This document shows positions 23,977 through 35,628 of a stretch of DNA of 64,000 nt, in pieces. The notes under the pieces were generated by a model. It saw only the letters and a list, made by a program, of their open reading frames with translations. It was not told the DNA's origin and ran no database searches. Location of the stretch: the NCBI GenBank assembly GCA_014529385.2, contig CM043946.1, forward strand, positions 17,131,077 to 17,195,076, given 5' to 3'. How positions within the stretch are numbered: position 1 is the first letter of the stretch; every line of letters begins with the position of its first letter. Position numbers and translations under genes: made by a program. This DNA is from Adiantum capillus-veneris (taxonomy: Eukaryota; Streptophyta; Polypodiopsida; Polypodiales; Pteridaceae).

Positions 23977-25767
23977 CTAGGTCGTCCCCCTATTTCCCCA
24001 AGTGTCTATGGTTGCTGCTAGGTGGACCCAATCCACATTGTCCGACTCAGTCATCCCAGGTAGGATATCCATATAAGGAGAATCTTGGCCAATGTCTGTA
24101 TCCTTCTTACAAGTGTAACAATATTGTAGTGGGGCCGAGTGAACTGTGGTGTCAGAGCGATGATCAATAATGGTTTTACTCCCTAAGGGGTGTACCTTAC
24201 CAGTCACCAAATCCACTCTAAGGACAGAGTCTTGGAATTGCAAATAGACATGATTTTTAGACCAATCATGAACCATTTGTGCTTCCCTCATGAATGGTCG
24301 TCCTAAAATCATGTCATATGACATAAGGTGTTTAGAGAAATCCATTACAATGAACGTATGTCGTACCTTGTGTCCTAGAACTTTGATCTTAAGATCCTTG
24401 AGCATCCCCATAGGTTTGGCTATGGTACCATTTTCCATCTTTACCACAATGTTAGTAACACTGAGGCGGGGTTTTCCCATGGATTCCCAACAATCTTTTG
24501 TAACGATGCTAACTCCCGCACCACCATCAAGAATTCCCTTTATAGTTAATCCCTTGGTAGTGATGGGTAGGGTTGCATTAGACTTGTCGCCTTCAAAATA
24601 CTGCCCTAATTCGTTAATGGGTACCTCGATCACAGACTCGTGTCCATCTAAGTCAAGTGATTGCACATGATTTTCCTCATCAATCATACTCGATTCATGC
24701 CTATTTGGTTGCGCAAACTGCAGTAATCCCGTTCGTAGCTCTCCGTTAAGGAATGCTCGAAGTGCAAGGAATAACTCAGGATCTCCATACAGCTTTGCTA
24801 CGATCGTGGTTCGGACCTCAGAAGACATGAAGTCCACTAGTTTGGCAACATTCATTGGCATTTTGCAGGGTGTAGGTCCTTGACTAGGAACTGGTGAGGA
24901 TGGAATCTCATATTCCTCAATGGGATCAGGTATTCCTTCGTTAAACATCCTTTCCAACAAGAAGGGTGTATGCTCACTTTCTGATGTCCCGTCCTCACTC
25001 CCTTCTTGGATGATACTAGATATGGCTAACGGTCTATGGTTCATGTGGGGTGGATGAACTTGCGTGGGAAACACTGTGTCATGAATTTTGACATGCATGG
25101 GTTCTGGTTCTAGTTTCCTTCGAGTCTCCTCCACTAAACCTCTTAGATGTTTCACCTGCTCAATCTCGTCTACTGGGTTTGGGTACGTCCCAATCTTCTT
25201 CTTTCGATTCTTCCCTTTTTGCCCCTGTGGTTTATCTTGGGGGTCTTGGATTGGATTTGGAAACACTTGTGGTGTTTTCAGAGGCTCTTTATGGTTTTCT
25301 CTTATTCGGTTTTCATTTGGTTCCATGTTACGGTTTTCTTTGTCGATCTTTCCCTTTGTGGTATTGGTTCTAGTCTCCATTGTCTCGACTGAATCTGAAT
25401 CATCCTCGAGGTCATTCATATACACGGGGTCATCTCCTATTCCTATGTTTGTTTTGGAACTTGGCTTTGAATTTCCCGTATTCTGCGACCTCTTCCTTCG
25501 TGTCTTCTTTTTCTTTGCTTGGATAACTGACGCGGTATCTCTCTCTTCGAGGATATGGCCTGGCCCTTGAAGCATGGACCGTATAATCGCATAAGCGGGT
25601 GCGATGGGTGGTATTGGCGATGTCACACTAGCAACTTTGACCAAATTTAGGGATGTGATTTTAGGCGCATTTGGGTTATAGGGGCATTGGGAAATCAAGT
25701 GATCTATGCCACAACGATTACATGTGAGTATTGGCATTGCAGACGTGCTCCCTTGATTCATTTGCAT
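23977..25767 (-). CDS. Zinc knuckle-linker-protease ORF of the deleted element (596 codons)
   Basis: Residues 12-26 hold a zinc knuckle, CNRCGIDHLISQC (CX2CX3HX4C). A long polar linker follows (residues 30-370). The protease lies at about 395-500: TTKGLTIKGILDGGAGVSIV, then HTFIVMDFSKH and MILGRPFMREAQMVHDW; the active-site triplet is D-G-G. A Cys-containing tail (YCYTCKKDTDIG) and the end WVHLAATIDTWGNRGTT match the plus-strand element. The frame is fully open over 1.79 kb, unlike the relative. It is out of frame with the gag N-terminus, which overlaps it by ~50 bp at the deletion join. Confidence 0.8.
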   Translation of the reverse strand: MQMNQGSTSAMPILTCNRCGIDHLISQCPYNPNAPKITSLNLVKVASVTSPIPPIAPAYAIIRSMLQGPGHILEERDTASVIQAKKKKTRRKRSQNTGNSKPSSKTNIGIGDDPVYMNDLEDDSDSVETMETRTNTTKGKIDKENRNMEPNENRIRENHKEPLKTPQVFPNPIQDPQDKPQGQKGKNRKKKIGTYPNPVDEIEQVKHLRGLVEETRRKLEPEPMHVKIHDTVFPTQVHPPHMNHRPLAISSIIQEGSEDGTSESEHTPFLLERMFNEGIPDPIEEYEIPSSPVPSQGPTPCKMPMNVAKLVDFMSSEVRTTIVAKLYGDPELFLALRAFLNGELRTGLLQFAQPNRHESSMIDEENHVQSLDLDGHESVIEVPINELGQYFEGDKSNATLPITTKGLTIKGILDGGAGVSIVTKDCWESMGKPRLSVTNIVVKMENGTIAKPMGMLKDLKIKVLGHKVRHTFIVMDFSKHLMSYDMILGRPFMREAQMVHDWSKNHVYLQFQDSVLRVDLVTGKVHPLGSKTIIDHRSDTTVHSAPLQYCYTCKKDTDIGQDSPYMDILPGMTESDNVDWVHLAATIDTWGNRGTT

Positions 25768-26068
25768 CTGGTTCCGAGCGAGTAGCTCTACCTAATGTTT
25801 CCATGAAACGGCTAAACATACTAGTACTAGGCTGTGGAGCTTCGGGAGGTGCATGGCCTTCTCTCTCACTGTTTTGGGTAGGGTATGCTTCCATGATTTC
25901 TGAGTCGGAGGAGGAATCACTAGCGGCTATTTTAGGGTCTTGGGTGGTGCTACCTTGTGTCCTCGCTGAGGGTCTAGAGCCTATCGTGGATGGGTAATGG
26001 GTGGCCGTATGAACAGAGGCACCCTCAATATGCTCGTGTTCTAGCACCCGCCCAGAGCGTAAGTGCAT
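25718..26068 (-). CDS. Gag N-terminal segment (116 codons)
   Basis: It starts MHLRSGRVLEHEHIEGAS, the usual start style of Tat/Athila gag, and reaches SMFSRFMETLGRATRSEPDA, which aligns with SVLSRLKETFSRATRSK of the plus-strand copy. Just after this the deletion join replaces the capsid with the zinc-knuckle region in another frame, and this frame ends 17 codons later. The capsid domain is absent. Confidence 0.75.
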   Translation of the reverse strand: MHLRSGRVLEHEHIEGASVHTATHYPSTIGSRPSARTQGSTTQDPKIAASDSSSDSEIMEAYPTQNSEREGHAPPEAPQPSTSMFSRFMETLGRATRSEPDANESREHVCNANTHM

Positions 26069-27124
26069 GTGCTTTTGATACCCTAAGGTGTCAAAAAGCT
26101 GCTCTAGGAGGCCTTGTGACTAGTTTTTTGCATGTTTTTTGTTTGTTTTTTTGCTAGATTTTTTAGAGCGTGTCGTGGAATGGGCCGTGTGATAGCTCGA
26201 AATGAGCGTATCGCTAGGAGGGACGCGCTGTGCTTTACAGCCCACCGTTTGGTTCTATTTTGCTCCAGAAAAGCCCGAAACAGTCTTTTCCTAGCTGGGG
26301 AACTAGGCTCCAAATAGCAAGTCTAAGGGTGCAAGTGGGAAGAGAAGGGAGGAGAGTGGAGGACTTGCCCTACATGCTCTCATTCCCTCTTGAGGGAGTA
26401 GGGTATATATATAAGAGTGAGTCTAGTATATATCATAAGACTGAGGACTGAGGCCTGGGCTTGGGCTTGGGCTTGGGCTTGGGCTTGGGCTTGGGGAAAC
26501 GATCCCAATCTATCTTTTATACAAACCAACCCGTCCGTTTTTATGCCTCACGACTTTTATTTTCGAAAAATTTAACCTCCCCCTCACTCACGTTTTTATT
26601 TTTTGATTTTTATTTTATGTTTTTTTGCAAAAAAATTTAAGCTTTTTTTTTTTTTTTTTGGTACGCGTTTTGGTGCGCGTTGACTTCACCTACCTACTTA
26701 CTGTCTCGCCTACCTACTGACCTGCTAATCAGTGGTTCACCTAGTTACTAACCTACTTAATTAACTAACTGTGCGCCTAACTGTGCACAAACCAGGAAAC
26801 ACAGAAAATGCAGAAAATTGAAACTTGAAACTTGACAGAACTGTGCAGTGCAAACCAGAAAATGCAGAAAATGCAAAAAAACGCAAGAAATGCTAACTAT
26901 GTGACTAATGCTAACTGTGTGCAAACAGAAAAACAGAATTTTGCTAACTGTCTAACTAATACTAAATGTACGCAGCAGAAAAACAGAAAATGCAAACTGT
27001 GCGCAACAGAAAAACAGAATTAACAATTTGCAGAAAAAATACGCCTTCCTCTCCCTCTTCTTTCCTACTGCAAACCACTCATACAAGAAGCACAAAGTGC
27101 CTCTTGGGCTTAGTGCAGGGCTAT
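26069..27124 (-). other. Untranslated leader of the minus-strand element
   Basis: On + it contains a (GGGCTT)n tract at about 26,455-26,496 (a shorter version occurs in the leader of the plus-strand relative near 11,724), a T/A-rich stretch, and loosely repeated acagaaaatgcag-type units at 26,780-27,030. No coding sequence recognised. Confidence 0.6.
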
Positions 27125-27142
27125 TCCCCGGCAGCGGCGCCA
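27125..27142 (-). promoter_or_regulatory. Primer binding site, tRNA-Asp type
   Basis: On minus, tggcgccgctgccgggga, one base from the tggcgccgttgccgggga site known from Tat/Athila elements, 4 bp after the LTR end. Confidence 0.85.
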
Positions 27143-27146
27143 AAAA

Positions 27147-27383
27147 TGTGCGCTCCTTGCCGCACTGTCGAAGCAAGGGACTTGCCGATACACCGTGTGC
27201 GAGCCGCAGACGGCTCCAAGCACACAACTAGTTTAACTAGTAAGCTCAAAGAGGGCAATGGTGTGTCACTCACCGCCTTATGCTCCTGCCGTAGAGGATT
27301 CCTCGCCGCGAAGAAGAAGGAGACGCCGCTACGCCGCGCTCAACCGCCTCGTCACCGCCGTGCCTTCGTAATGCTCGATCGCA

Positions 27384-27460
<77 letters not shown>

Positions 27461-27523
27461 AGGTGAAGAAGAAGAAGATGGAGATGGAGATGGAGCAAGA
27501 GCACTCTTCTATTGCACAAATGA
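27147..27523 (-). repeat. 5' LTR of the minus-strand element, truncated
   Basis: Nearly identical to 20,932-21,308 except for the (CT)n(CA)n length, then homology stops abruptly at 27,523; the outer ~270 bp of the LTR, including the TATA box, are missing. Unrelated DNA follows, so no target-site duplication is visible. Confidence 0.85.
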
Positions 27524-30500
27524 CAGACTTCGAAACATTTTGGAACACACAAAACTAAATGTTCACCCCTAATGAAGGTTACCTGCCAACATACTTTTTC
27601 AGCACACCTATTAAGTCCTTGACTTATGAAACTACTGAAACGATATCCAACTGCACCCCATCCAACAGGTGTTCAAAGTTCAAAACCTTAAGCAAATTCT
27701 AGAATAGGGAGAGAATATCCCATTCAAAATGTGTTGTGCTAATGTATGCTCTTAGCAGATCCTTTAGCAAAAAATACTTGTAAGTTGCCCATCCAACACG
27801 GAATGAATAGCAGCAGTAAGAGTGAGGTGTTTTCCCCTAACCACTTACAGACAGTCTTCCACGACTGACGATAAACTATGACTCAACCATTGAGTATCCA
27901 GCCATATATTTGATATGGAGTGGAGACAACCAACTAGGTTGAAAGCGGGTTAGACTCGAGTAAGCTCATAGATTTTAGACCATCCAACCACAGACACCCA
28001 TCTTGAGCTAGTACCTTGTATCACTGAGTGTAAACTCATAATAAATCTGTAGTAAAGATTGCACTTGCAGTGCAAAAAGGTGCAAAAAGAATAAAGTTCA
28101 TGAATTTGCATGCCGCTCCAAATAGATCAGTGGTAAACACTAGGGCCCATAACACCTAGTGTGCATACATTTAACACAAACTTATCCAAACCACAATTCA
28201 ATGACGAGACTTTCCACGATACATACAGGAAAGCCTGGCAACAAAAGTTGGACCATGACAGAATGTGACAACCTAGCCACACCTAGGTACCAACCATGAG
28301 CCTTCTCATGAACGTAGCATACTTGGCTATATGTAGAAACGACCCTCCGTTAAGGTGGTTTCACATAACTTGTAATCGGAACAAGTATGTACTTAGTACC
28401 TCACAATTTCTGGCCACTGCAATTGTTCCTGATACGGTGTGCTCCAAATGGTCTAGTAAACGGATGCGACCAGCACATAGGGACATCATCGCAACATATC
28501 ATTAGAAATTAGGCGCCAGTGCCAGTCCCAGAGACTCATACTCTCCACATGTGGAATATGCCTCAAATAAGGATGGCCGAAAAAGCAACATCCATCAAGT
28601 ACAAGATGTACTTGTGTGTGGAAGTAACTACAAAACACTCCGCGACAAGAGTAGGGACCCTCATTATCATTGCTCCACACTGGCTAAACCAAACTCCTTG
28701 AGTTCCTAGACCATGTTGTATCCCATGTGACAACATATGCCAAAGCGAACCCTACAAGTGGGTTCATGATAGCATCATGCAGAAATGTATATTGGACACT
28801 ACGGCCCAATAATACTTTCGTCCGACATGCCCTTGGCATGGCTCTGAAACATTCAAGCATATTTATACGACTTGAAAAAACCAAGCAAAGCATACGAAAA
28901 AATGGAATAACACCAAATCAATAGATGTGTACCTAGAGATGTGAGCTTAATGTTCACTTACCCGTATTCAAATGCAGAGGATCACATCGCCCACCACCTA
29001 TGAAAAAACCAAGCAACATTTCAGTGGAAACCTTGGGTGTTGCCTTTGCAATTCAAACCCGTTGGTTAGAATCTACATAGTCAAACCCTTTGGTTAGACC
29101 CTTTGCAGAAACTGCTCAACTAGCAGGTAACGGTAACCAACATAGTCAACCATGTACAGAATGATTGGAATCAACTTGAAAAGTTGAATATGTTTGCTAC
29201 CGCGTGGTAAAGTACAGAATTTCATAAACACTCCATAGCGCTATAGAGGGAGCAGTAGATCCACACAAGTGAAATGCTTAGCTCTTATGGACAACCATGA
29301 TGTCTCAATTGATTGTTGCATGTATACTCCGTGGTAGAGATCAGTTGATGTGAGTTTAAGCTTATCAGAAACTCAACTCGAGTATCACACTAAAAACATG
29401 CAAAAGATCACCCAAAAGATCTAGAATGGCAAGACTCTTGAATGGTCATTAACATCGATGGGGACTCCATTGGGTAGATTGGTGCAAGCTAGAGAACAAT
29501 CACCCAAGGAATGGCAATAGTTGGGTCTTACCCTAGATCTGACAATGGCTCTTAGCCATCTTGTGTGTCTCAGCCCTTATCAATTAGTGTTCAATCGTCA
29601 AACCGATGAAGGCTAAGTTGGATGGCGTCTTGGCCAATTTCTAGCTAAGAGTTAGAGCACCTTGGCTCAGGCTGACACCCAAACAAAACATGTCCAAAGC
29701 TTCTTAGAAAGTTTTCATTATTCTTTGAGAGGAATAAGAAAGAGAGAGAATTAAAGCATGCTGGGCTGAGGAACTTTCCTTAAATTTCAAGAGTGTGTGC
29801 TCTTAGGCATCTTATGCCTGACTTGCAGCATATCCTATAAGCATATCACAGTTTTCTAGTATGACGCTCTCATCGAGAGAGGTAATAGAAAAACACAAAA
29901 CATATCCTGACCCACCTACCCTGCAGGGGTCGTGATTGTATGATGATGAGGTAGCAGTGACACTTTCCCTGTGAAGCAAGTCTAATTTTTAGGTTCTTCT
30001 TATTGTTGTTGTGCGTTGACAGTAACCAAAATTATGTGAAACAATCCAGAACTTATCTTGTCCTTGACAAAGTGTCTGGTGTTATATCGGAAGCGTAATC
30101 CATGATGTGGTGGAGTTCAGTCCACTTGGCTAGCATGCCTTGCATGTAAGGTTGTAAGCCCTTGGCTACTGTGACGGTCTCAAGCGCGAAAGCCAAAACC
30201 ATAAGTGCCTTGCACATTCTGCAGTGGTAGTGATACATCATAACGTGATGTCATTACGCCTAAAATGGGAACAAATTTTTTATCGTACCAATTCCCCAAA
30301 CTTGTGTGCCAATGCCCTTGGTGCCAAGTCAATGGGCAGTATCTTAGCACGATCTAGAAGCCTTGCTTCATGTGAAACTGGCAAATCACATTGCTTTGCA
30401 TAACAAACAAACTAAATATGTTTTCATGAAAAAACAAACAAAACATAAATTTGGCTAACATAAATTTGGCTAACCTGGTTGTCCTGCTGTAATAACCAGT

Positions 30501-31820
30501 TGTCTTGAGATGTCAAGGGAAAACTCGCTCAAATGCAGCTCATAGCCCTATCCGTTGTGCGAGAGAGAACTATTGTGTGTATCATATACACCCTCATATA
30601 TCATATACGCCCATCTGGTATGTAATGAAATAACCTACAATCATATTGCCAATTCCCATGCCATGTTTGTATGCTCATAGCATAGTCCAATTGCAGGAAG
30701 CTTCAATGCAAGATGCCCAAATCATAGTCAACAGATGTTGGTACCAACGTACAAAGATCATGGCAAATGAGAATTGACCTTGTCAAGCAATTTCAATTGA
30801 AATTGGCTAGTGCCATGTGGTGAGCATCTTTGTCAGCTTCTGGAAGCAGTGACAAGAAGTCGGCCATGCCGAGCTCTATGCACCCTTCATGAAGTCGAGC
30901 CACAGGGTGTGCCAATCTCCTTTAGATTCCATGGGTATCAAAAGTGAGCTGCTAGTGATCCGTGTAGCAGATCAGGGCTGCAAGTACTCAAGCCATGCTT
31001 GAGTCATGTTGGCAGGTTAAGCATTGGTTCAATGCCAACAAAATTGTAATGCTTAAAACAGTTGTCACAAGCCGTGCTTGTGCTTGGAGTGCCTAAAGTG
31101 CACTCCCCTGGATTGCATGCGAGCCTTGCTAGAAGGCAATGCAAGCCTTGCTTGCTTGAAATGCTATGTAAATTTCAAAGTAACAATGCAGCATGCACAT
31201 TATAGGCATAATTCAGTCGCATATGCAAGTTATGATCATTCATGCTAGCAAAACTATGCAAATGAATGGAGATTGATCACTTGTACAACAGCCTTGCTAG
31301 GACAATAATCACTCATCATGTTCAAACAAAGTTGCCAAACAATCTCAAAAACAAATGCATACCTCATTACTGACTTGTGCCGACTTACCTTGCGAGCCGC
31401 ATGGCCATGACGAGTATTTTCAGAAATTCCATGCAAGGCCAATCTCGGCATGGCCATACTCATGGTCGGCCATGTAAACTGTAGAATTTCCACCCAACCG
31501 GCCTTGCTGAGGGTGGTCGTGAGAACATTACATAGCTGATAGATCTCTTGCATATCGTCAGGTACCGCAAAACCTTCACAATGCTGCACTTGAGATCGTT
31601 GCTCAAGTCAACAAGGCCGAGCTTAGATCCTTGTTTTTGTGAACCACACCATTCCAAAGGCTGAAATTCAGCATCTCTTGTATCTACGACTCAAAACTTG
31701 GAAATCCGGTTCACCGAGGCTACGAAACCCCAAGGGCTTCGCATTGATGTGCAGCTAAGTCCCTTATGGCTACGGTGCCCAACTTGGGGCGCCTGCTTGT
31801 GAACTCTGTGGGCACCAGCC
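27524..31820. other. Unassigned region, no gene or transposon recognised
   Basis: About 4.3 kb without a convincing ORF, LTR, terminal inverted repeat or microsatellite. The best coding-like stretch is minus 30,241-30,053 (62 codons, with KGLQPYMQGMLAKWTELHHI), preceded on minus by an acceptor-like ccactgcag but with no good donor after it. Minus 31,657-31,254 gives two moderate ORFs that I do not recognise. It may hold decayed host exons or an old unclassified repeat. Confidence 0.4.
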
Positions 31821-31821
31821 C

Positions 31822-32370
31822 TTAGTGTAAAAAATGTATTGCCCTAAGGCCAAAGGCCTTTGGGCGCCTTTGTATGAAAAGCGCGATTTCCCAGTCGGCC
31901 ATGGCGCACAGAGAGCAGCCGCGAGAGAGAAAAAGGCCGCCCCCGGACTGTGTGGTGCTCACCTTGCACCGCGCCAGGGTCGAGTTGTACTCCCCTCGGC
32001 CGCGCGATCTTGTTGCACTCCTCTGCACCCGCTTTGGTGAAGGTAGAACCTTTTCCCCTCCCTGGCTTAAGGGCGCCTGCACACGGTTCCTTTTCGTCCT
32101 CGACCCCTCTCCTGCTAAGCGGACATGCCCACCTCCAAATCTCGCCCTTAGGTTGCATGAACATGCATCAAGTGGAGGTCCACGACCCACTTTTCCTAGA
32201 ATAGACCGGAGCTCTGATACCAGTGAAAGGCCCTTGGTGGAACTGCCTTGAGAATGAACCTCCCAACCTCCCATTAAATAGCCCCTTGGGCCTCATTCCC
32301 TATCCACACTTGCAGTCGGCCCCTTGGGCCTCGTTCTTGACCACCGGGCATTGCCCTTGGCATGACACAC
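31822..32370 (-). mobile_element. Short LTR plus initiator-Met primer site (TRIM-like remnant)
   Basis: On minus, tggtatcagagc at 32,222-32,211 is the exact initiator-Met primer site. It is preceded by an LTR-like end (gggcctttcac) extending right to at most ~32,370, where gypsy RT sequence begins, so the LTR would be only about 140 bp. A TATA-like ctatttaat lies within it. Left of the primer site is a ~390-bp GC-rich leader with no recognised protein. No matching second LTR was found to the left. Confidence 0.45.
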
Positions 32371-33000
32371 ACTCCACTTGGAGCAACCACCTAGAGGTCC
32401 TACAGGAATTCTTGACATCCATCCAAAAACATAACTTACAATTCCAAATTGAAGGAATGCAAGTGGGGTACAACTAAGCTTAGATTTTTAGACTTCATAG
32501 TCTTTGCAGATGGTATCAAGATGGATCCTTCTAAAGTAAAAGCTATCTCCCTCCTTGTAATGTGAAAAACCTTTACAGTTTTCTTGATATGGAAAAATTT
32601 TCCTTGAGGTTTTATCCCTCATATGGCCTCTATCACCAATCCTTTTTGGCACTTGCTCAATAAAGGGTTTGATTATCTATGGAATCCTATATCTCAGCAA
32701 AAGCTTTGATAAGGTCAAACAATTTTTTTTAAATGAAAGGTCCTTGCCCACCTCAACTTTCAAATTTCATTTTTGTTATAGACATATGCATCTAACCAAG
32801 GTTTAGGAGTCACCCTCTTACAAAATGATGACATTGGCTATTGGCAACAAATTTCCTTCATTAGCCAATCTCTTGCCTCTACTAAATAAATTTATCCAAC
32901 ACAGCGAAGGAACTTGTAGCTGTGGTATGGTGTTGGCCAGCTACCAAGCCTCACCATATCAATGCTAGCAAAGCGAGAATCACAGACATAAAATGTCAAT
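32370..33000 (+). pseudogene. Ty3/gypsy RT thumb and RNase H scrap
   Basis: Translated through stops it reads HLEVLQEFLTSIQKHNLQFQ, LRFLDFIVFADGIKMDPSKV, then ITNPFWHLLNKGF and TYASNQGLGVTLLQNDDIGY (RNase H start, with FISQSLAS after it). This is the usual C-terminal RT to RNase H order. Several stops and frameshifts; no integrase follows. Confidence 0.75.
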
Positions 33001-33837
33001 CTGTGGAACGTAGTTTGATGCAACTAGTGCACAGATGCCACAAGAGATAGCTAATCTCTTGGAAAACCCAAGTCTAGTGCACTCTCACCTAGATTGGTTT
33101 TAGGGTGTGTGTCAAACACCAAAAGCTAATCTTGTTACCGCAAGCCTAATACGATGATTTCATATAGCTATAGTGCTCCAAATGCGACAAAAATTGCTCC
33201 CAAGAATGTGCAAAATATTATTATTAGCCTCATGTGCTCAAAAGCCATTTTTGATACTTGGGAAAAATCACGCCAAAGATAAACAACCTATTTTGGACAG
33301 GTCAATTTTGACCTTCGAAGCACTCTATAGCTGCTTTACAATGTGCTCTATCTACCTCTATGGTCAAAATCCAGATTTGATATGTGTTTGTTGATGCGTA
33401 GGACATGAAAACAACTTGTAGATAGACACTACTAAAAACACAACTTCATCGCGAGAGACTTATATATAAAGGAAGAGCTTTCACCTACGAGTGTGTTGGT
33501 ATGCTTAGAACTGCAATGCAGCTTCACATGAGGGAGACATGAAGGAATGAAACACAAGAAAGATCACCAAACTGTACTACAATGTACACTCAACCTTCAT
33601 TATCCAAAACTTACAAAACCCTAACAAAGATTGGATTTTATACCTTAGCCATAGGGTTTAAAATGTGCAATGTTCATGTGCCCAAGGCCTTAAGGGCTCT
33701 ATCATTAATTGTATCTGCAACCTAGGCACACATTTCTTTACAGCTTGGAACTCTATTGAGCCTGTAACACATTAAAAATTATTACAATGGCTTGAAATAA
33801 ATTGGGAAATCAAAATACATGGCCTAGGGGGTTTTTA
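33001..33837. other. Unassigned spacer, partly LTR-like
   Basis: A TATA-like cttatatataaagg lies at about 33,459. The right part may belong to the LTR that ends at 34,055, whose left edge I could not place. No coding sequence. Confidence 0.35.
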
Positions 33838-34068
33838 TAGGCTCATAACTCCTCCAAAATTCTTTTGCTATGTCTAGGAAGACACCTCATGGGGTATACT
33901 ATGACTTGGGATAATTTTGGCCATGCTACGCATGCCTTAGGCCACCTAGGATGCCCAGTAGACAAGAGGAAAGTTTCATGGGTACAAAACATCATTCTTC
34001 CAAGGAAAGGTCCACAAAGAATGCCGGGATCATATGCCGAAGCCCATCCCCAACAACCCTCCCCTTGG
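33838..34068 (-). repeat. 3' LTR end and polypurine tract of a gag-only copia remnant
   Basis: On minus the LTR starts TGTTGGGGATGGGCTTCGGC at 34,055, directly after the purine tract ccaaggggagggt (34,068-34,056). About 220 bp are clearly similar to the starts of the two LTRs at 41,564 and 43,042 (shared ctatgtctaggaagacacc and ggtacaaaacatc), so this is a diverged member of the same LTR family. Confidence 0.65.
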
Positions 34069-34287
34069 GCTTAAGGCTATGACAAACACACTCGTTCATT
34101 CATACGCCACACTGTCTCTATGCCATACAAGCACTCTTTCATTCATATGTCACACATGGTCTATGCCATAATAAGGCTCATTACTCATTCATTCAATCAT
34201 GTGCCACAAAGGCTCTAAGGAACCTCCCGTCAAAGGGGAGATTCATTCATTCATGGAATTCATGTCATTATAAAATATATGTTGCAA

Positions 34288-34858
34288 TCATAATAGATCC
34301 TTCATCTTTGTTTGATTATTCTTCCTCTCCGAGTTGGACTCTTCCTCTTGACTTGTGTGGTTGGTCCTTCTTTTGTTGTTGGTGGTGTTGTTGCTACTTT
34401 GTTGAACTTTGTCTTTGTGATAACACATGTTGGCAGGATACCCTTTCTTTCCACAAACTATAAAAGAATTAATATTCATATAGCAATCTTTGGAAACATT
34501 GCCTAATCTACCACACTTGTAACATTTTGAATTGGCATAAGTTCCTCCCCTTGAAGTGGATAGTGACTTCTTTTGTTGCTTCTTTTCTTTAGCTTGGAGA
34601 GAGTTAATGAAATCTTGGAGTGGTGGAGCGAGTTCCTTTTCTTCAAGAACTGTGACTATGTGGTCATAGGAATCTGGAAGTGCACTCAAAAGTACAGCTA
34701 CTTCGTCATTTTAAGGTACCTCACACTGGATGTAGGTGAGTTGCGTGACAATTCTCTTGAGTCTATTGACAAGACTAGCAATATCCTCCCCTTCCATCAT
34801 AGTGAGCTTGTAAAGTTACCTTTTGAGGCTAGCCTTGTCAAGTATGGAGTCTAATTTA
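34288..34858 (-). pseudogene. Ty1/copia gag, C-terminal part with zinc knuckles
   Basis: On minus: ASLKR, stop, LYKLTMMEGEDIASLVNRLK, stop, then an open 133 codons (MSALPDSYDHIVTVLEEKEL; CYKCGRLGNVSKDC; VCGKKGYPANMC). The first knuckle has Asn in place of the zinc-binding His. After gag there are only ~220 bp to the polypurine tract, so protease, integrase, RT and RNase H are absent, as in gag-only (TR-GAG type) elements. Confidence 0.7.
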
Positions 34859-34869
34859 CCCCTTGTAAA

Positions 34870-35477
34870 TTCTTGTGTTAAAAACGCACATTTGTAAGGC
34901 TCCCATTATGAGAAGAAGCCATAGTGCATGAAGAAAAATCACTCGCCAGGAACCAAAATTTTCACGGTCGAAATATTCTTTTTTGCCGAAATATTATGGC
35001 TGGACGGAGACCGAAAAGTGATCGAAAAACGATCGATCGGTTGACTAGTGGGTAGTCAATGACGCGGTGGCCAGTGGTCGAAAGTCAAGGCCGATGGTTG
35101 AATTCAATGACCGGTGGCCGATTTCAAGTTGTACTTGTCTTCTCAAGGACAACCACACATGGGCACATGAGAGAATTCAACTCAAACTTGTCTACACAAG
35201 GGCAGCTACACACAACTGCCTCTCATGAGAGAGCTCATCCCTTTTGGCCTATAAAAGGATGCCTTTTCTACACACAAAAAAAGATTGAAGAGGTGAAGCA
35301 TTGTGATGCATTGTGAAGTTATGCAATAAGGTGGATGGAAGGTGGTGAGAGTGAACAAGGTTGGAGCTCCAAAAGGCTTTAAACCCTTTGTAACTTACTT
35401 CTTGTTTAAAGTACTAAAGCCATTGAGTGGCTGCTTTCCATGGACATAACCCACATTGGGTGAACCACATATATCGT

Positions 35478-35537
<60 letters not shown>

Positions 35538-35628
35538 CTACTCTATAATCTCTCAAGTGTGAAAATTATCTCTCTCCATTAAGTAACCTACTCAAATATC
35601 TACTTAGCTACATTATATTCTCTAACAA
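34870..35628 (+). repeat. Solo-LTR-like insertion in the copia gag remnant
   Basis: Gag reads continuously from 35,879 to about 35,629 and again from about 34,858 leftward, so ~0.75 kb is inserted. The insert reads as a + strand copia LTR: TATA box ggcctataaaagg at about 35,250, the phrase ggacataacccacattgggtgaacc common to copia LTRs, a (CT)n tract at 35,478-35,533, and the end ctctaaca at 35,628. The left end is uncertain (a tgtta occurs at 34,876); no clear target-site duplication was found. Confidence 0.5.

Noticed and set aside
25088-25570. 160-codon plus-strand ORF rich in Phe/Ser/Cys
   Set aside because: It is the antisense shadow of the real knuckle-protease frame on minus.
26455-26496. 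(GGGCTT)n as a telomere-like repeat
   Set aside because: Plant telomeres are TTTAGGG (or TTAGGG/others), not TTGGGC; it lies in a retroelement leader and a shorter form occurs in the sister element.
32211-32222. tRNA gene suggested by gctctgatacca
   Set aside because: No cloverleaf surrounds it; it is the reverse complement of a retrotransposon primer site.
31822-32274. 150-codon minus-strand ORF and overlapping plus-strand ORF in GC-rich DNA
   Set aside because: It spans the primer binding site and part of the LTR; long frames on both strands are expected from high GC. No domain seen.
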